Source: Lautropia mirabilis
GTDB taxonomy: Bacteria > Pseudomonadota > Gammaproteobacteria > Burkholderiales > Burkholderiaceae_B
Direction: 5' to 3'
Length of the DNA stretch: 64,000 bases
Assembly (NCBI GenBank): GCA_945876565.1
Contig: CAMCOS010000001.1
Location: forward strand, 95,925-159,924
The translations under genes were made by a program, and so were the position numbers. Position 1 is the first letter of the stretch; the number at the start of each line of letters is the position of its first letter. Positions 36,136 through 45,446 of the stretch are shown here, piece after piece. The notes below the pieces were generated by a model. The model was not told the DNA's origin. It ran no database searches and saw only the letters and a program-made list of their open reading frames with translations.

Positions 36136-37155
36136 CTATCGCTGCAGCGTCATCCAAATCAAGTCTGCGTTGTAGGCAAACATTTTCAGATAGGTGTCAG
36201 TAGCCGTACCCGGTGCGGAGAGCGCGTCTGAGTAAAGCTCGCCACCAATTTTCACGCCAGTTTCCTCGGAGACTCGCTGCAAGAGCCTTGGGTCACTCAT
36301 GTTCTCAACAAATAGGGCGCGCACCTTGTCATGCTTGATTTCACGAATCACGCGGGCCACGTCAGCAGCCGAGGGTTCGCGCTCGGTAGTCCACCCTTGC
36401 AAGGAAAAGAAGTCCACGCCATAGGCCTGACCAAAGTAGGCAAATGCGCCGTGCGAGGCAATGACGCGGCGGTCCTTGCGCGGGATTTGCGCAAGGCGGG
36501 TTTTTGTCTTTTGATTGAGTGCATCGATTTCACCGATGTACTGCTGGGCGCGTAGATTAATGTCCGTGGCTACTGCTGGCCTGACCTGAATCAGCGCATC
36601 TCGAATATTCTTAACGTAGATTTTGGCGTTGCCCAAATCCTGCCAAGCATGGGGATCAACGTCACCGTGATCATGGTGCTGATGGTCATGCTTATGCTTA
36701 TGCTTATGCTTATGCTTGTCGTGGTCGTGTTTAGCATGGCTGTGCTTTTCATCCTCATGCTTGCCATGGTCATGCTTGTGCCCGGCTTGCTCAATCTTGA
36801 TGGGCTTGATGCCATTGGTGGCCACCACCAGCTTGCCCTTAAAACCGGACGATTTCACTAAACGGTCGATCCATCCTTCAAAGCCTAGGCCATTAATCAC
36901 CACGATGTCAGCTTGCGCCAGCGCCTTTGCGTCAGCTGGGCTTGGATCAAACACGTGGGCATCTTCATCTGGCCCCACTAGGGAGGTCACCATGACGTTG
37001 TCTGCTCCGACCTGATGCACCATGTCAGCCAAAATCGAGAAACTAGCCACCACGTTAATCGGCTTTGTGTCAGCTGCGGTGGCAACGGTTGGCAGCATGA
37101 CCAGTGAGGTTGAGGCAACCAGGCAGGCTGCCAGTTTGGCAAATGGATTTCTCAT
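36136..37155 (-). CDS. znuA: Zinc ABC transporter substrate-binding protein
   Basis: Periplasmic zinc-binding protein. A signal peptide (FAKLAACLVASTSLVMLPTVATA) leads 339 residues. Cluster 9 features: VVASFSILADMVHQVG, GPDEDAHVFDPSPADAKAL, a long His-rich loop (HKHDHGKHEDEKHSHAKHDH and onward), VDPHAWQDLGNAKIYVKNI and ASHGAFAYFGQAYGVD. The loop is partly encoded by a six-base microsatellite. It ends the znuC-znuB-znuA operon, 9 bases after znuB. Confidence 0.95.
   Translation of the reverse strand: MRNPFAKLAACLVASTSLVMLPTVATAADTKPINVVASFSILADMVHQVGADNVMVTSLVGPDEDAHVFDPSPADAKALAQADIVVINGLGFEGWIDRLVKSSGFKGKLVVATNGIKPIKIEQAGHKHDHGKHEDEKHSHAKHDHDKHKHKHKHKHDHQHHDHGDVDPHAWQDLGNAKIYVKNIRDALIQVRPAVATDINLRAQQYIGEIDALNQKTKTRLAQIPRKDRRVIASHGAFAYFGQAYGVDFFSLQGWTTEREPSAADVARVIREIKHDKVRALFVENMSDPRLLQRVSEETGVKIGGELYSDALSAPGTATDTYLKMFAYNADLIWMTLQR
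36687..36717. repeat. Six-base microsatellite in the znuA histidine loop
   Basis: On the plus strand TCATGCTTATGCTTATGC and onward repeats GCTTAT about four to five times, encoding alternating K and H on the minus strand. Slippage by whole units would change the number of histidines without frameshift. Confidence 0.85.
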
Positions 37156-37164
37156 AAAACTCTC

Positions 37165-38031
37165 CTATGACTCCCGGTGACGGACCACCGGTATAAATCG
37201 CAACAACAAGCCGTCGTTGGTGCCCAACAAAAGCGAGATTAGGTAAATCGCACCAGCTGTCAGAACAATGGCTGGCCCTGAGGGCAGGCTAAAGTGATAC
37301 GACAACAACAAGCCAATCAGGCCGCTGGTCATGGCGAATACGCTAGCCAGCGCGCAGGCCTTAGGGATGTCGCGCGACCACGATCGCGCCGCAATCGCTG
37401 GCAACATGAGCAAACCCACGGCCATCAACGTGCCCATTGTCTGAAAACACGCCACAAATGTCAGTACCACTGTCAGCATGAATAGCTGGTTGGCCCACTT
37501 GCCAGATTGACCAAACTGCAACAAGAACAGGGGATCAAAACTGCTAGCCAGCAATACCCGCCAGACAAAGGCCAGCAATACAAGCGCCACACTGGTGGCG
37601 GCCGCAATCAATACGAGTGCACTGGCATCGACTGCGAGAATGCTGCCAAATAACAGGTGCATCAAGTCAACGCTGCTGCCCTTAATCGAAATCAGTGTCA
37701 CGCCAATGGCCAAGGCGATCAGATGAAAGGCCGCCAGACTCGCATCTTCCTTTTGTGATGTATTGCTAGACACAAAACTAGCAAGCAACGCGACCAGCAG
37801 AGCGCTCACAAAGGCGCCCAAGCCCAGCACAGGCAAGGACATACCCGCCAGGAAGTAACCCACCGCCGCGCCCGGCAGCACCGCGTGTGCAATCGCATCA
37901 CCAGCCATACTCATGCGTCGCATGACCAGCAAAACCCCTACTGGCCCACTAATCAAGCCCAAGGCCAACGAGGCGACCAAGGCGCGTCGCATGAAGGCAA
38001 ACTCAGCGAATGGCGACCATAAAGCGTCCAT
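37165..38031 (-). CDS. znuB: Zinc ABC transporter permease
   Basis: The 288-residue protein has seven to nine membrane helices and the cluster 9 permease pattern: FMRRALVASLALGLISGPVGVLLVMRRMSMAGDAIAHAVLPG (coupling-helix region), LFGSILAVDASALVLI, and VGLLMLPAIAARSWSRDIP near the C-terminus. The start and the znuC stop share one base (TAATG), a tight operon. Confidence 0.94.
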   Translation of the reverse strand: MDALWSPFAEFAFMRRALVASLALGLISGPVGVLLVMRRMSMAGDAIAHAVLPGAAVGYFLAGMSLPVLGLGAFVSALLVALLASFVSSNTSQKEDASLAAFHLIALAIGVTLISIKGSSVDLMHLLFGSILAVDASALVLIAAATSVALVLLAFVWRVLLASSFDPLFLLQFGQSGKWANQLFMLTVVLTFVACFQTMGTLMAVGLLMLPAIAARSWSRDIPKACALASVFAMTSGLIGLLLSYHFSLPSGPAIVLTAGAIYLISLLLGTNDGLLLRFIPVVRHRES

Positions 38032-38807
38032 TAATGCGCCTCGTGGTTGTGAACATGTTCTTGGCCTGGCACCTCACACCATGAGGCGGTGTCGTGCCAA
38101 GCCAGAGAGCGCTGATTTGCCTGCGCTAGATGATCTGGCGAAAGCACTTGAGCCGTCGGCCCCCAACTCACCAACTCGCGCGCAATCAACAAAGTCTGAG
38201 GGAAGTGATTGATCACCATTTCCATGTCATGCAGCACGGCGATTACCGTGCGGCCTTGCTCGTGCCACTGCTTGACCACACCAAGCAAGTCTCGTGTCGT
38301 TGTTGCGTCAAGTGCACTGAAGGGCTCATCGAGCAAAATCACGGGGGCATTCTGCACGATCAGCCTGGCAAACAAAACCCGTTGCAACTGACCGACCGAA
38401 AGCTGGTCAATCAAACGATCCTCAAAACCCGTCAAACCCACTTGACCCAGTGCTGCCGTAATCGCCTGACGTTCGCTTTGATCGACTGTCCCCAGTGCAC
38501 CCACCCGTGGCCATGCACCCATGGCCACGACTTCCAGTACCCGCAGCGGAAAATCCGAGTTAATTCCGGACAGTTGTGCCAGAAATGCAATTGCCCCGGG
38601 TTTGCACAGATCCGATCGGCGCTCGATACTGCCTTGGGCTAACCGTCGCAAGCCAATGATGGCTGCCAACAGTGTTGACTTACCGGCGCCATTGGGTCCA
38701 ACAATGGCGGTTAGGGATCCATCTTCGAAGCTACCGCTGACATGGTGCACAGCCGGATGGCCCTGGTAGGCAACCGTGACATCCGCAAGACGCAGCGCGG
38801 CATCCAT
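38031..38807 (-). CDS. znuC: Zinc ABC transporter ATP-binding protein
   Basis: The start at 38807 (MDAALRLADVTVAYQG) is nine codons inside the track ORF and follows GAGGG; 258 residues. Walker A GPNGAGKSTLLAAI, signature LSVGQLQRVLFARLI, Walker B VILLDEPFSALD, and switch His in AVLHDMEMV. The His-containing C-terminus (HVHNHEAH) is typical of ZnuC. It is preceded at 4 bases by a candidate 40-residue ORF and by the divergent Zur operator region. Confidence 0.95.
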   Translation of the reverse strand: MDAALRLADVTVAYQGHPAVHHVSGSFEDGSLTAIVGPNGAGKSTLLAAIIGLRRLAQGSIERRSDLCKPGAIAFLAQLSGINSDFPLRVLEVVAMGAWPRVGALGTVDQSERQAITAALGQVGLTGFEDRLIDQLSVGQLQRVLFARLIVQNAPVILLDEPFSALDATTTRDLLGVVKQWHEQGRTVIAVLHDMEMVINHFPQTLLIARELVSWGPTAQVLSPDHLAQANQRSLAWHDTASWCEVPGQEHVHNHEAH

Positions 38808-38811
38808 GGCG

Positions 38812-38934
38812 CTAGCCCTCAAAGCCAGTGACAAGCCAGACCGCGAGCCACAGCGGCAACAACAGCAGGCAGACCAGTGCTAGACGGCGTCCAATACCCC
38901 AAAGCAGCGGGTGGAGATGTCGGTTTGATGTCAT
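38812..38934 (-). CDS. Candidate 40-residue membrane protein leading the znu operon
   Basis: Below the track length limit. It reads MTSNRHLHPLLWGIGRR, then a hydrophobic helix (LALVCLLLLPLWLAVWLVTG), then FEG and TAG, ending 4 bases before the znuC ATG. A single helix after a basic start suggests a type I or II membrane peptide. The Shine-Dalgarno is weak (GAGCTC), so translation is uncertain. It may be an accessory subunit of the zinc transporter or a leader peptide; the GAGGG that serves znuC lies in its last codons, giving translational coupling. Confidence 0.5.
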   Translation of the reverse strand: MTSNRHLHPLLWGIGRRLALVCLLLLPLWLAVWLVTGFEG

Positions 38935-38975
38935 GAGAGCTCGACGCAAGCAACAGTGAAGCGAAAAAATAATTA

Positions 38976-38997
38976 TAATGATAATTCATTATCATTA
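38976..38997. promoter_or_regulatory. Palindromic Zur/Fur-type operator between znuC and zur
   Basis: Arms TAATGATAAT and ATTATCATTA are exact reverse complements separated by TC, in an AT-rich stretch between the divergent small-ORF/znuC and zur-like genes. It resembles the classical Fur box (GATAATGATAATCATTATC), but the adjacent Fur-family gene and zinc-uptake operon make a zinc-responsive Zur site more likely. It would repress both directions. Confidence 0.8.
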
Positions 38998-39058
38998 ATA
39001 GCCATCTTAATTCTTTAGCTCGTCGATTTTGATGGCGTACCCGCGTTACAGTTGAGTC

Positions 39059-39433
39059 ATGGAAAGAAGCACGAAACAACGCTCGGCGATTCGTGAGGCG
39101 CTTCAGATGGCTGATCGGCCACTTCTAGCGACTGAAGTTCTAGCACTGGCACAACGCATCGTGCCATCGCTTGGTATCGCAACGGTCTATCGCACCCTCA
39201 AAACACTGGTCGATCAAGAGTCTTTGCAAGTCGTTGAGTTGCCAGGTGAAAACCCCAGATTCGAGTTTGCCCACGGCCACCACCATCATTTCAGCTGCAA
39301 TAACTGTGGGCGGGTGTTCGATATTCATGATTGCCCAGGGGACTTCACCAAGCTAGTGCCACCCGGATTCGAGGTGAGCGGCCATGAACTGACCCTCTAC
39401 GGGCGTTGCGCCGAATGTGAAGTCCAGACTTGA
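39059..39433 (+). CDS. zur: Fur-family zinc-responsive repressor (Zur-like)
   Basis: A 124-residue Fur-family protein: winged-helix RSTKQRSAIREALQMADRPL, LGIATVYRTLKTLVDQESL, then metal-binding FEFAHGHHHHFSCNNCGRVFDI and GRCAEC. The CxxC pairs (CNNC, CAEC) form the structural zinc site. Divergence from znuCBA points to Zur rather than Fur or PerR. A longer His run (GHHHHF) in the sensing region is notable. Confidence 0.9.
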   Translation: MERSTKQRSAIREALQMADRPLLATEVLALAQRIVPSLGIATVYRTLKTLVDQESLQVVELPGENPRFEFAHGHHHHFSCNNCGRVFDIHDCPGDFTKLVPPGFEVSGHELTLYGRCAECEVQT

Positions 39434-39564
39434 AATTTCCCTGACTTGCCCCCATTTTGCGCTAGATTTCGGCACGGCACGCACAAATAGGTTAAAAACG
39501 CCTGTTCTAGGTTGTAGTGCCAAAGCCACCAACCCACCCAGTGATTAGTACAACCAGACTCGCC

Positions 39565-40677
39565 ATGACACAAAGTTCACCCATCGCGCTTGACCAAATG
39601 ATCCCCGTCACAATCCTGACCGGATTCCTTGGTGCAGGCAAAACCACACTGCTCAAGCGCATACTGACCGAGTTCCACGGCAAGCGCATTGCCGTGATCG
39701 AGAACGAGTTCGGACCGGAAAGCATCGACAACGATTTGCTAGTCGAAGTCCATGACGAGGAAATCATCGAACTGTCCAACGGTTGTGTTTGTTGCACGGT
39801 CAGAGGTGACTTGCTAAGAACTTTGACCGATCTGCGCAAACGGCGTGAGTCTGGTGAACTGAATTACGAACGGGTAATTATCGAGACCACCGGCATGGCC
39901 AACCCAGGTCCGGTTTGCCAAACATTCTTTATGGATGACGATGTTGCTGAATACTTCCGACTGGACAGCGTCATCACGGTGGTCGATGCCAAACATGGCA
40001 TGCAGACACTAGACGATCAAGAAGAAGCACAAAAGCAAGTCGGCTTCGCAGACCGCATTCTGGTATCCAAGCGGGATTTGGTGACAGACGCTGAGTTTGA
40101 CGCCCTCAGAAAACGCTTAGTCCACATGAACCCACGCGCACCTATTGAAGTCGTTAACTTTGGTGAAGTGAACCTGGGCAAAATCATCGACATTAGCGGC
40201 TTTAATCTGAACTCGATTCTGGACATCGATCCCGAGTTTCTGGCCGATACCCACCCTGACGCAAAGCACGATCACGATCACGATCATGGACATGAGCATC
40301 ATCACGGCCATGATCACGACCATGGTCATGACCACAGTCACGATCATGGGCATGGGCATCACCATCATGCGCATCAGGACGACATCGGGGCCTTTGTATT
40401 TAAGGCCGATAAACCATTCGATCCCGAGCGCCTTGAGGAGTTCTTAGGTGGCGTTGTTCAGGTATACGGACCCGATTTATTGCGTTATAAAGGCATTCTT
40501 TACATGAAAGGCATTGACCGGCGCATGCTATTTCAAGGCGTGCACATGTTGATGGGGGCGGAGCCCGGCAAACCATGGGCTCCCAAAGAGAAAAAAGCCA
40601 CCAAAATGGTATTTATTGGTCGCAAGTTACCGCAAGAGATCCTAACCAAAGGTCTTGAGCAGTGTCTAGCGGCCTAG
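39565..40677 (+). CDS. COG0523 CobW-family GTPase, putative zinc metallochaperone
   Basis: The 386-residue track ORF starts with GTG; the ATG at 39565 ([15 protein letters not shown]) gives 370 residues. GTPase motifs: [16 protein letters not shown], the COG0523 metal motif [24 protein letters not shown] and SKRDLVTD. A histidine-rich run ([20 protein letters not shown] and onward) precedes the C-terminal CobW_C domain. COG0523 proteins in Zur regulons deliver zinc to essential enzymes under limitation, and the neighbours support this role. The Shine-Dalgarno is not obvious. Confidence 0.92.
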   Translation: MTQSSPIALDQMIPVTILTGFLGAGKTTLLKRILTEFHGKRIAVIENEFGPESIDNDLLVEVHDEEIIELSNGCVCCTVRGDLLRTLTDLRKRRESGELNYERVIIETTGMANPGPVCQTFFMDDDVAEYFRLDSVITVVDAKHGMQTLDDQEEAQKQVGFADRILVSKRDLVTDAEFDALRKRLVHMNPRAPIEVVNFGEVNLGKIIDISGFNLNSILDIDPEFLADTHPDAKHDHDHDHGHEHHHGHDHDHGHDHSHDHGHGHHHHAHQDDIGAFVFKADKPFDPERLEEFLGGVVQVYGPDLLRYKGILYMKGIDRRMLFQGVHMLMGAEPGKPWAPKEKKATKMVFIGRKLPQEILTKGLEQCLAA

Positions 40678-40725
40678 CGGCAGCATCGACAATCGTTCGA
40701 TAACCGACAGAAATGGAGCAAGTGC

Positions 40726-41187
40726 ATGGCGACCAAGGCGGCACCTAAAAAAACCAAGTCAACCACCGTTGACAACACGTCGATTCCGACTGAGGCTGAG
40801 CTGCTGAAGATGCCCGAATCGGATTACATGAATGACAGACAACTCGCTTTCTTTAAGCAGCGCCTGCAGCAGCTTGAAGAAGAGATCCTTGTCAATGCCG
40901 GCGCGACCACCGAGAATCTGCGTGAAACACAGTTTGTGCCTGACCCGGCTGACCGCGCCACGATCGAGGAAGAGCACGCGCTCGAGTTGCGCACTCGCGA
41001 CCGAGAGCGCAAACTGTTAAAGAAAGTCCAACAGTCGCTGGCTCGGATTGAATCGGGTGACTACGGCTGGTGTGAGGAAACAGGCGAAGCCATTGGCGTA
41101 CCACGCCTCTTGGCTCGCCCCACTGCTACGCTCTCGCTTGAAGCGCAGGAGCGCCGCGAAATGCGTCAAAAAATGTTCGGCGACTGA
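40726..41187 (+). CDS. dksA: DksA RNA polymerase-binding transcription factor with degenerate zinc finger
   Basis: Binds the RNA polymerase secondary channel to amplify ppGpp effects. The 153 residues have the coiled coil (MNDRQLAFFKQRLQQLEEEI) with its acidic tip (PDPADRATIEEEHA) and the C-terminal globule. The globule reads YGWCEETGEAIGVPRLLARP, with one cysteine left of the usual CxxC...CxxC; the second pair is replaced by TLSLEAQER. It is therefore probably zinc-independent. Such forms are common in betaproteobacteria, but its place beside zinc-starvation genes is suggestive. Confidence 0.94.
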   Translation: MATKAAPKKTKSTTVDNTSIPTEAELLKMPESDYMNDRQLAFFKQRLQQLEEEILVNAGATTENLRETQFVPDPADRATIEEEHALELRTRDRERKLLKKVQQSLARIESGDYGWCEETGEAIGVPRLLARPTATLSLEAQERREMRQKMFGD

Positions 41188-41255
41188 CGCGCAACAACTA
41201 GACACTGCCATCGAGGCAAGCAAGCTTGGCTCGGTGTAACCATCCAAAGGTAGCT

Positions 41256-41789
41256 ATGGAACAGTTTCATGCAACGACCATCGTCTGCGTGCGACGCGGC
41301 AGCCGCGTCGCCATGGGCGGTGACGGGCAGGTCACTCTGGGCAATATCGTCATCAAAGGCACTGCGCGCAAGATCCGACGGCTATACCACGACAAAATAC
41401 TCGCTGGGTTTGCCGGTGCCACCTCAGATGCGTTCACACTGCAAGAGCGATTTGAGGCCAAGCTCGAAAAGCACCAAGGTCATCTCATGCGGGCGGCCGT
41501 AGAACTGTCGCGTGACTGGCGGACTGACCGCATTTTGCGGCGCTTGGAAGCCATGTTAATTGTGGCTGACCACGAACACACCCTGGTGCTCACGGGCAAT
41601 GGGGATGTGCTGGAGCCAGAAAACGGTCTGGCTGCCATTGGTTCGGGTGGGGTATATGCACAGTCAGCTGCGTTGGCGCTCTTGCGACACTCCGAGTTGC
41701 CGCCCGAGGAGATCGTGAAATCCTCACTTGTCATCGCGGGTGAGCTTTGCATCTACACCAATCAAGAACACATCATTGAAGTCCTGTGA
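41256..41789 (+). CDS. hslV: HslV peptidase subunit of the HslUV protease
   Basis: N-terminal threonine peptidase. The ATG at 41256 ([15 protein letters not shown]) follows AAAGG; 177 residues. The mature protease starts at a Thr of the ATTIVCV segment after propeptide removal. [27 protein letters not shown] and [16 protein letters not shown] are diagnostic. The gene is followed at once by hslU. Confidence 0.96.
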   Translation: MEQFHATTIVCVRRGSRVAMGGDGQVTLGNIVIKGTARKIRRLYHDKILAGFAGATSDAFTLQERFEAKLEKHQGHLMRAAVELSRDWRTDRILRRLEAMLIVADHEHTLVLTGNGDVLEPENGLAAIGSGGVYAQSAALALLRHSELPPEEIVKSSLVIAGELCIYTNQEHIIEVL

Positions 41790-41797
41790 GCATACCC

Positions 41798-43129
41798 ATG
41801 TCTGCCAACAACATGACCCCCAAAGAGATTGTCTCCGAGCTAGACAAACACATCATCGGACAGCATGCTGCAAAGAAGGCCGTGGCCGTCGCCTTGCGCA
41901 ATCGCTGGCGACGCCAGCAAGTTGCAGAGCCTTTGCGCCATGAAATCCACCCCAAAAACATTTTAATGATTGGCCCGACTGGTGTTGGCAAGACCGAGAT
42001 CGCACGTCGTCTGGCCAAGCTTGCCAATGCGCCCTTCATCAAGATCGAAGCCACCAAATTCACCGAAGTAGGCTACGTGGGCCGCGATGTCGACACCATC
42101 ATCCGTGACCTCGCGGAAATGGCAGTCAAGCAAACGCGTGAACAAGCGATCAAACAGGTCAGAACTCAGGCTGAAGACGCCGCGGAAGACCGAATTCTTG
42201 ACGTTTTAATTACGCCACCCCGTGCAGCCGATGGGTCACCCATCCGCGAAGAATCAACGGCTAGACAAACGTTTCGCAAGCGCTTGCGCGAAGGTACGCT
42301 CGACAATACAGAGATCGACATTGAGCTCGACGCCCCCATGCCGCAAATGGACATCCTGGGCCCACCCGGCATGGAGGACATGGCCGAGCAACTCAAAAGC
42401 ATGTTTGCCGGGTTGTCTCGCGACAAAAAGAAAACCCGCAAAATGAAGATCAAAGAGGCCTTCAAGCAGTTGATTGAAGAAGAGGCCGCCAAACGGGTCA
42501 ACGAAGAAAACATCAAAACCGATGCGGTGCGGCTAGTGGAGCAACATGGCATCGTCTTTCTCGATGAAATCGACAAAATCGCGACTCGCCAGGAAAGTGG
42601 CGGTGCCGAAGTGTCACGCCAAGGCGTGCAACGCGACTTGCTGCCGCTCGTTGAAGGCACGACCGTTAGCACCAAGTACGGCATGATCCGCACAGACCAT
42701 GTCTTGTTTATCGCATCTGGTGCGTTTCATCTTTCACGTCCATCTGACTTAATCCCTGAGCTACAGGGGCGATTCCCCATTCGAGTTGAACTGAGCTCCT
42801 TGTCAGCCAATGACTTCGTGCGGATTCTAAATGAAACTGATGCCTCGCTCATTAAGCAGTACACCGCACTGCTGCAAACTGAAGCGGTTGGACTTAGTTT
42901 CACCGAGGATGGCATCCATCGTTTGGCCGAGCTCGCTTTCGAGGTCAATGAACAAACCGAGAACATCGGTGCACGACGCCTATACACCGTCATGGAACGG
43001 TTGCTCGAAGACGTGTCATTTGATGCGACCTCACACAGCGGCCAGACTCTTGTGATTGACACGGCCTATGTCAATGACAAACTGCAAGAAACCGCGCAAA
43101 GCCAGGATCTGGCGCGCTATGTACTTTAA
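41798..43129 (+). CDS. hslU: HslU ATPase subunit of the HslUV protease
   Basis: AAA+ unfoldase. The ATG at 41798 ([21 protein letters not shown]) is the probable start; the track start is a GTG overlapping the hslV stop, which would add four residues. 443 residues. Walker [14 protein letters not shown], the pore motif in [10 protein letters not shown], Walker [12 protein letters not shown], and sensor [15 protein letters not shown]. The C-terminal LARYVL inserts into HslV. Confidence 0.97.
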   Translation: MSANNMTPKEIVSELDKHIIGQHAAKKAVAVALRNRWRRQQVAEPLRHEIHPKNILMIGPTGVGKTEIARRLAKLANAPFIKIEATKFTEVGYVGRDVDTIIRDLAEMAVKQTREQAIKQVRTQAEDAAEDRILDVLITPPRAADGSPIREESTARQTFRKRLREGTLDNTEIDIELDAPMPQMDILGPPGMEDMAEQLKSMFAGLSRDKKKTRKMKIKEAFKQLIEEEAAKRVNEENIKTDAVRLVEQHGIVFLDEIDKIATRQESGGAEVSRQGVQRDLLPLVEGTTVSTKYGMIRTDHVLFIASGAFHLSRPSDLIPELQGRFPIRVELSSLSANDFVRILNETDASLIKQYTALLQTEAVGLSFTEDGIHRLAELAFEVNEQTENIGARRLYTVMERLLEDVSFDATSHSGQTLVIDTAYVNDKLQETAQSQDLARYVL

Positions 43130-43146
43130 CCAAAATCGGAAATCTG

Positions 43147-43728
43147 ATGCCTGATCGATTGACCATCATTACCACCCGCACAGGCGACGAAGGAATGACT
43201 AGTTTGGCCGATGGCTCGCGTGTGCCTAAAACGCATCCAAGGATCGATGCCCTTGGCGATGTGGATGAACTCAATAGCCAGCTCGGACTGCTATTGGCGC
43301 ATATGAGCGAAACACCGCATCATGCGCATCTGGCCGCTCTTGCCGACGATCTCAAGCCCGCACAGCACGCCCTGTTTGATATTGGCAGCGAGTTGGCGAT
43401 CCCCGGCCATACACAACTCAAACCGGAGCAACTTGCGCATCTCGACAATCTAATCGATCAAATCAATGCAAAGCTGCCTAGCTTGAAAGAATTTATTTTG
43501 CCGGGCGGTTCAGTGCTATCTGGCCAAGCGCATGTCGTACGTAGCGTCTGCCGTCGCGCCGAGCGATCGGTGGTAGCCATGCATCAGGCCGAGCTTAGCG
43601 AAGGTGATCCAGACAAACTACTGGGACAACGTTACTTGAACCGTTTGTCAGATCTGATGTTCATCGTGGCACGCGCGATTAACCAAGCGCTTGGCCAGCC
43701 AGACGTATTTTGGAACAAGGCTGGCTAG
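43147..43728 (+). CDS. Cob(I)alamin adenosyltransferase, PduO type
   Basis: Adenosylates the corrin cobalt using ATP. The 193 residues show TRTGDEGMTSLADGSRVPKTHPRIDALGDVDELNSQLG at the N-terminus (ATP site) and SVCRRAERSVVAMHQ, LNRLSDLMFIVARAIN at the C-terminus, both diagnostic of the PduO/ATR family. It follows hslU by 17 bases and may be cotranscribed. No cobalamin riboswitch was seen. Confidence 0.95.
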   Translation: MPDRLTIITTRTGDEGMTSLADGSRVPKTHPRIDALGDVDELNSQLGLLLAHMSETPHHAHLAALADDLKPAQHALFDIGSELAIPGHTQLKPEQLAHLDNLIDQINAKLPSLKEFILPGGSVLSGQAHVVRSVCRRAERSVVAMHQAELSEGDPDKLLGQRYLNRLSDLMFIVARAINQALGQPDVFWNKAG

Positions 43729-43761
43729 ACTTAGCTAGCCCAAAACTCAAAAAACCTGCAA

Positions 43762-44721
43762 TTAGATCGTCACGCCCGCTTTGTGAGCCTGCTCATCGGC
43801 GTGATACGAAGATCGCACCATGGCACCAACCGCTGCATGGCTAAACCCCATGGCTTGGGCTTCACGCTCGAACATCGCAAACGTGTCTGGATGCACATAG
43901 CGTAAAACAGGCAAGTGGTGTGCCGAGGGTTGCAAGTATTGACCGATGGTCAGCATGTCAACATCATGCGCCCGCATGTCGCGCATGACCTCTAAGATCT
44001 CTTCGTCCGTTTCACCGAGTCCCACCATCAAACCGGACTTGGTCGGCACACCAGGGCATCGTTGTTTGAAGTCTTTGAGCAACTTTAAGGAGTGCGCATA
44101 ATCAGAGCCAGGACGGGCCTGCTTGTACAAGCGTGGAACTGTCTCCAAGTTATGGTTCATGACATCTGGCGGGGCCAGATCGAATATACCGAGCGCCCGA
44201 TCCAGCCTACCCCGGAAATCAGGCACCAAGACTTCGATTTTAGTGTCAGGTGACAATCTTCTGACCTGCTCAATACATTCCACGAAGTGCGCAGCACCCC
44301 CATCACGCAGGTCATCGCGGTCCACTGAGGTGATAACGACGTAATTCAGTTTCAGCGCAGCGATGGTCTTAGCCAGGTTACTGGGCTCATCCTGGTCAAG
44401 TGGGTCTGGTCGACCATGACCAACATCACAGAACGGGCAGCGTCGGGTGCATTTGTCACCCATGATCATGAACGTCGCAGTGCCCTTACCAAAACATTCG
44501 CCGATATTGGGGCAGGACGCTTCTTCACACACAGTGTAAAGATTGTGTTCACGCAAAATTCGTTTGATATCGTAAAAGCGTGACCCAGCCGGCGCAGTCT
44601 TGACCCGAATCCATTCAGGTTTTTTTAACCGCTCGGCTGCCACGACCTTGATAGGAATGCGCGCGGTCTTGGCCTCAGACTTTTGTTTGGCGGTTGGATC
44701 GTAGGTCGGTGCTGTCGGCAT
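43762..44721 (-). CDS. lipA: Lipoyl synthase
   Basis: Radical SAM enzyme inserting sulfurs into octanoyl chains. The 319 residues have the auxiliary cluster [12 protein letters not shown] and the radical SAM motif CTRRCPFC, then DVGHGRP and the C-terminal RSSYHADEQ. It follows lipB, completing the de novo lipoate pathway. Confidence 0.97.
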   Translation of the reverse strand: MPTAPTYDPTAKQKSEAKTARIPIKVVAAERLKKPEWIRVKTAPAGSRFYDIKRILREHNLYTVCEEASCPNIGECFGKGTATFMIMGDKCTRRCPFCDVGHGRPDPLDQDEPSNLAKTIAALKLNYVVITSVDRDDLRDGGAAHFVECIEQVRRLSPDTKIEVLVPDFRGRLDRALGIFDLAPPDVMNHNLETVPRLYKQARPGSDYAHSLKLLKDFKQRCPGVPTKSGLMVGLGETDEEILEVMRDMRAHDVDMLTIGQYLQPSAHHLPVLRYVHPDTFAMFEREAQAMGFSHAAVGAMVRSSYHADEQAHKAGVTI

Positions 44722-44783
44722 GGTCGGTCCTGGTCAGTCCTGTTTGGGTAAACTCCCTTGCTATCAGGGAAGACCCTTCCTTG

Positions 44784-45446
44784 TTATTTTACCTGCAGTC
44801 GGGCATGACCAATGATATTCCCCGCCAGGATCGAGGCCACCGATTCCCATTGAGCCCGTGCACCCACACTGGCCATGCTAACAGTTTTAAGCCCTTGGTA
44901 ACCACACGGGTTAATGCCATCAAAGGGCGAGAGATCCATGTCAACGTTCAAGGCCACACCATGATAGGTGCAACCCTTTCGCACCTTAATGCCAAGTGCT
45001 GCGATTTTGACTAGCTCCGAATCAGCCGTGGACTGAGGTAAATACACACCTGGCGCGCCCGGTTTACGACAAGCATGCGGCAAACCAAATGCGACCAAGG
45101 TATCAATAACTGCATATTCTAGCGCCTGAACCATGGCGCGTATCGTCAACCCCGTTCGCTTTAAGTCGGCCAGCACGTAAACCACCACTTGTCCGGGGCC
45201 ATGGTAGGTTACCTGCCCGCCACGATCAGAGTGGACAACAGCAATATCACCCGGGCTTAACAAGTGCTCTGGCTTACCGGCTTGGCCTAAGGTGTAGACA
45301 GGTTCATGCTCCACCAGCCACAACTCATCGAGCGTCTCTGGGGTTCGCTGCTCGGTAAAAACCTGCATGGCACGCCAGCTCTTCATGTAGGAGGACAACC
45401 CCGGCCAGCGTTTAACGCCGGCAAGCCCAGTGGGGGTCAGTTGCAC
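44784..45446 (-). CDS. lipB: Octanoyl-ACP:protein transferase
   Basis: Transfers octanoate from ACP to lipoyl domains. The GTG start shares a base with the preceding DUF493 stop (TAGTG). The 220 residues show the RGGQVTYHGPGQVVVYVL signature, catalytic Lys in ALGIKVRKGCTYHG and catalytic Cys in GINPCGYQGL. The substrate made here feeds LipA, encoded next. Confidence 0.97.
   Translation of the reverse strand: MQLTPTGLAGVKRWPGLSSYMKSWRAMQVFTEQRTPETLDELWLVEHEPVYTLGQAGKPEHLLSPGDIAVVHSDRGGQVTYHGPGQVVVYVLADLKRTGLTIRAMVQALEYAVIDTLVAFGLPHACRKPGAPGVYLPQSTADSELVKIAALGIKVRKGCTYHGVALNVDMDLSPFDGINPCGYQGLKTVSMASVGARAQWESVASILAGNIIGHARLQVK

Noticed and set aside
36649-36861. Methionine-, leucine- and valine-rich plus-strand ORF opposite znuA
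   Set aside because: Looks like a membrane peptide but is only the antisense translation of the histidine-rich repeat; the same artefact appears at 40117-40374 opposite the COG0523 His loop.
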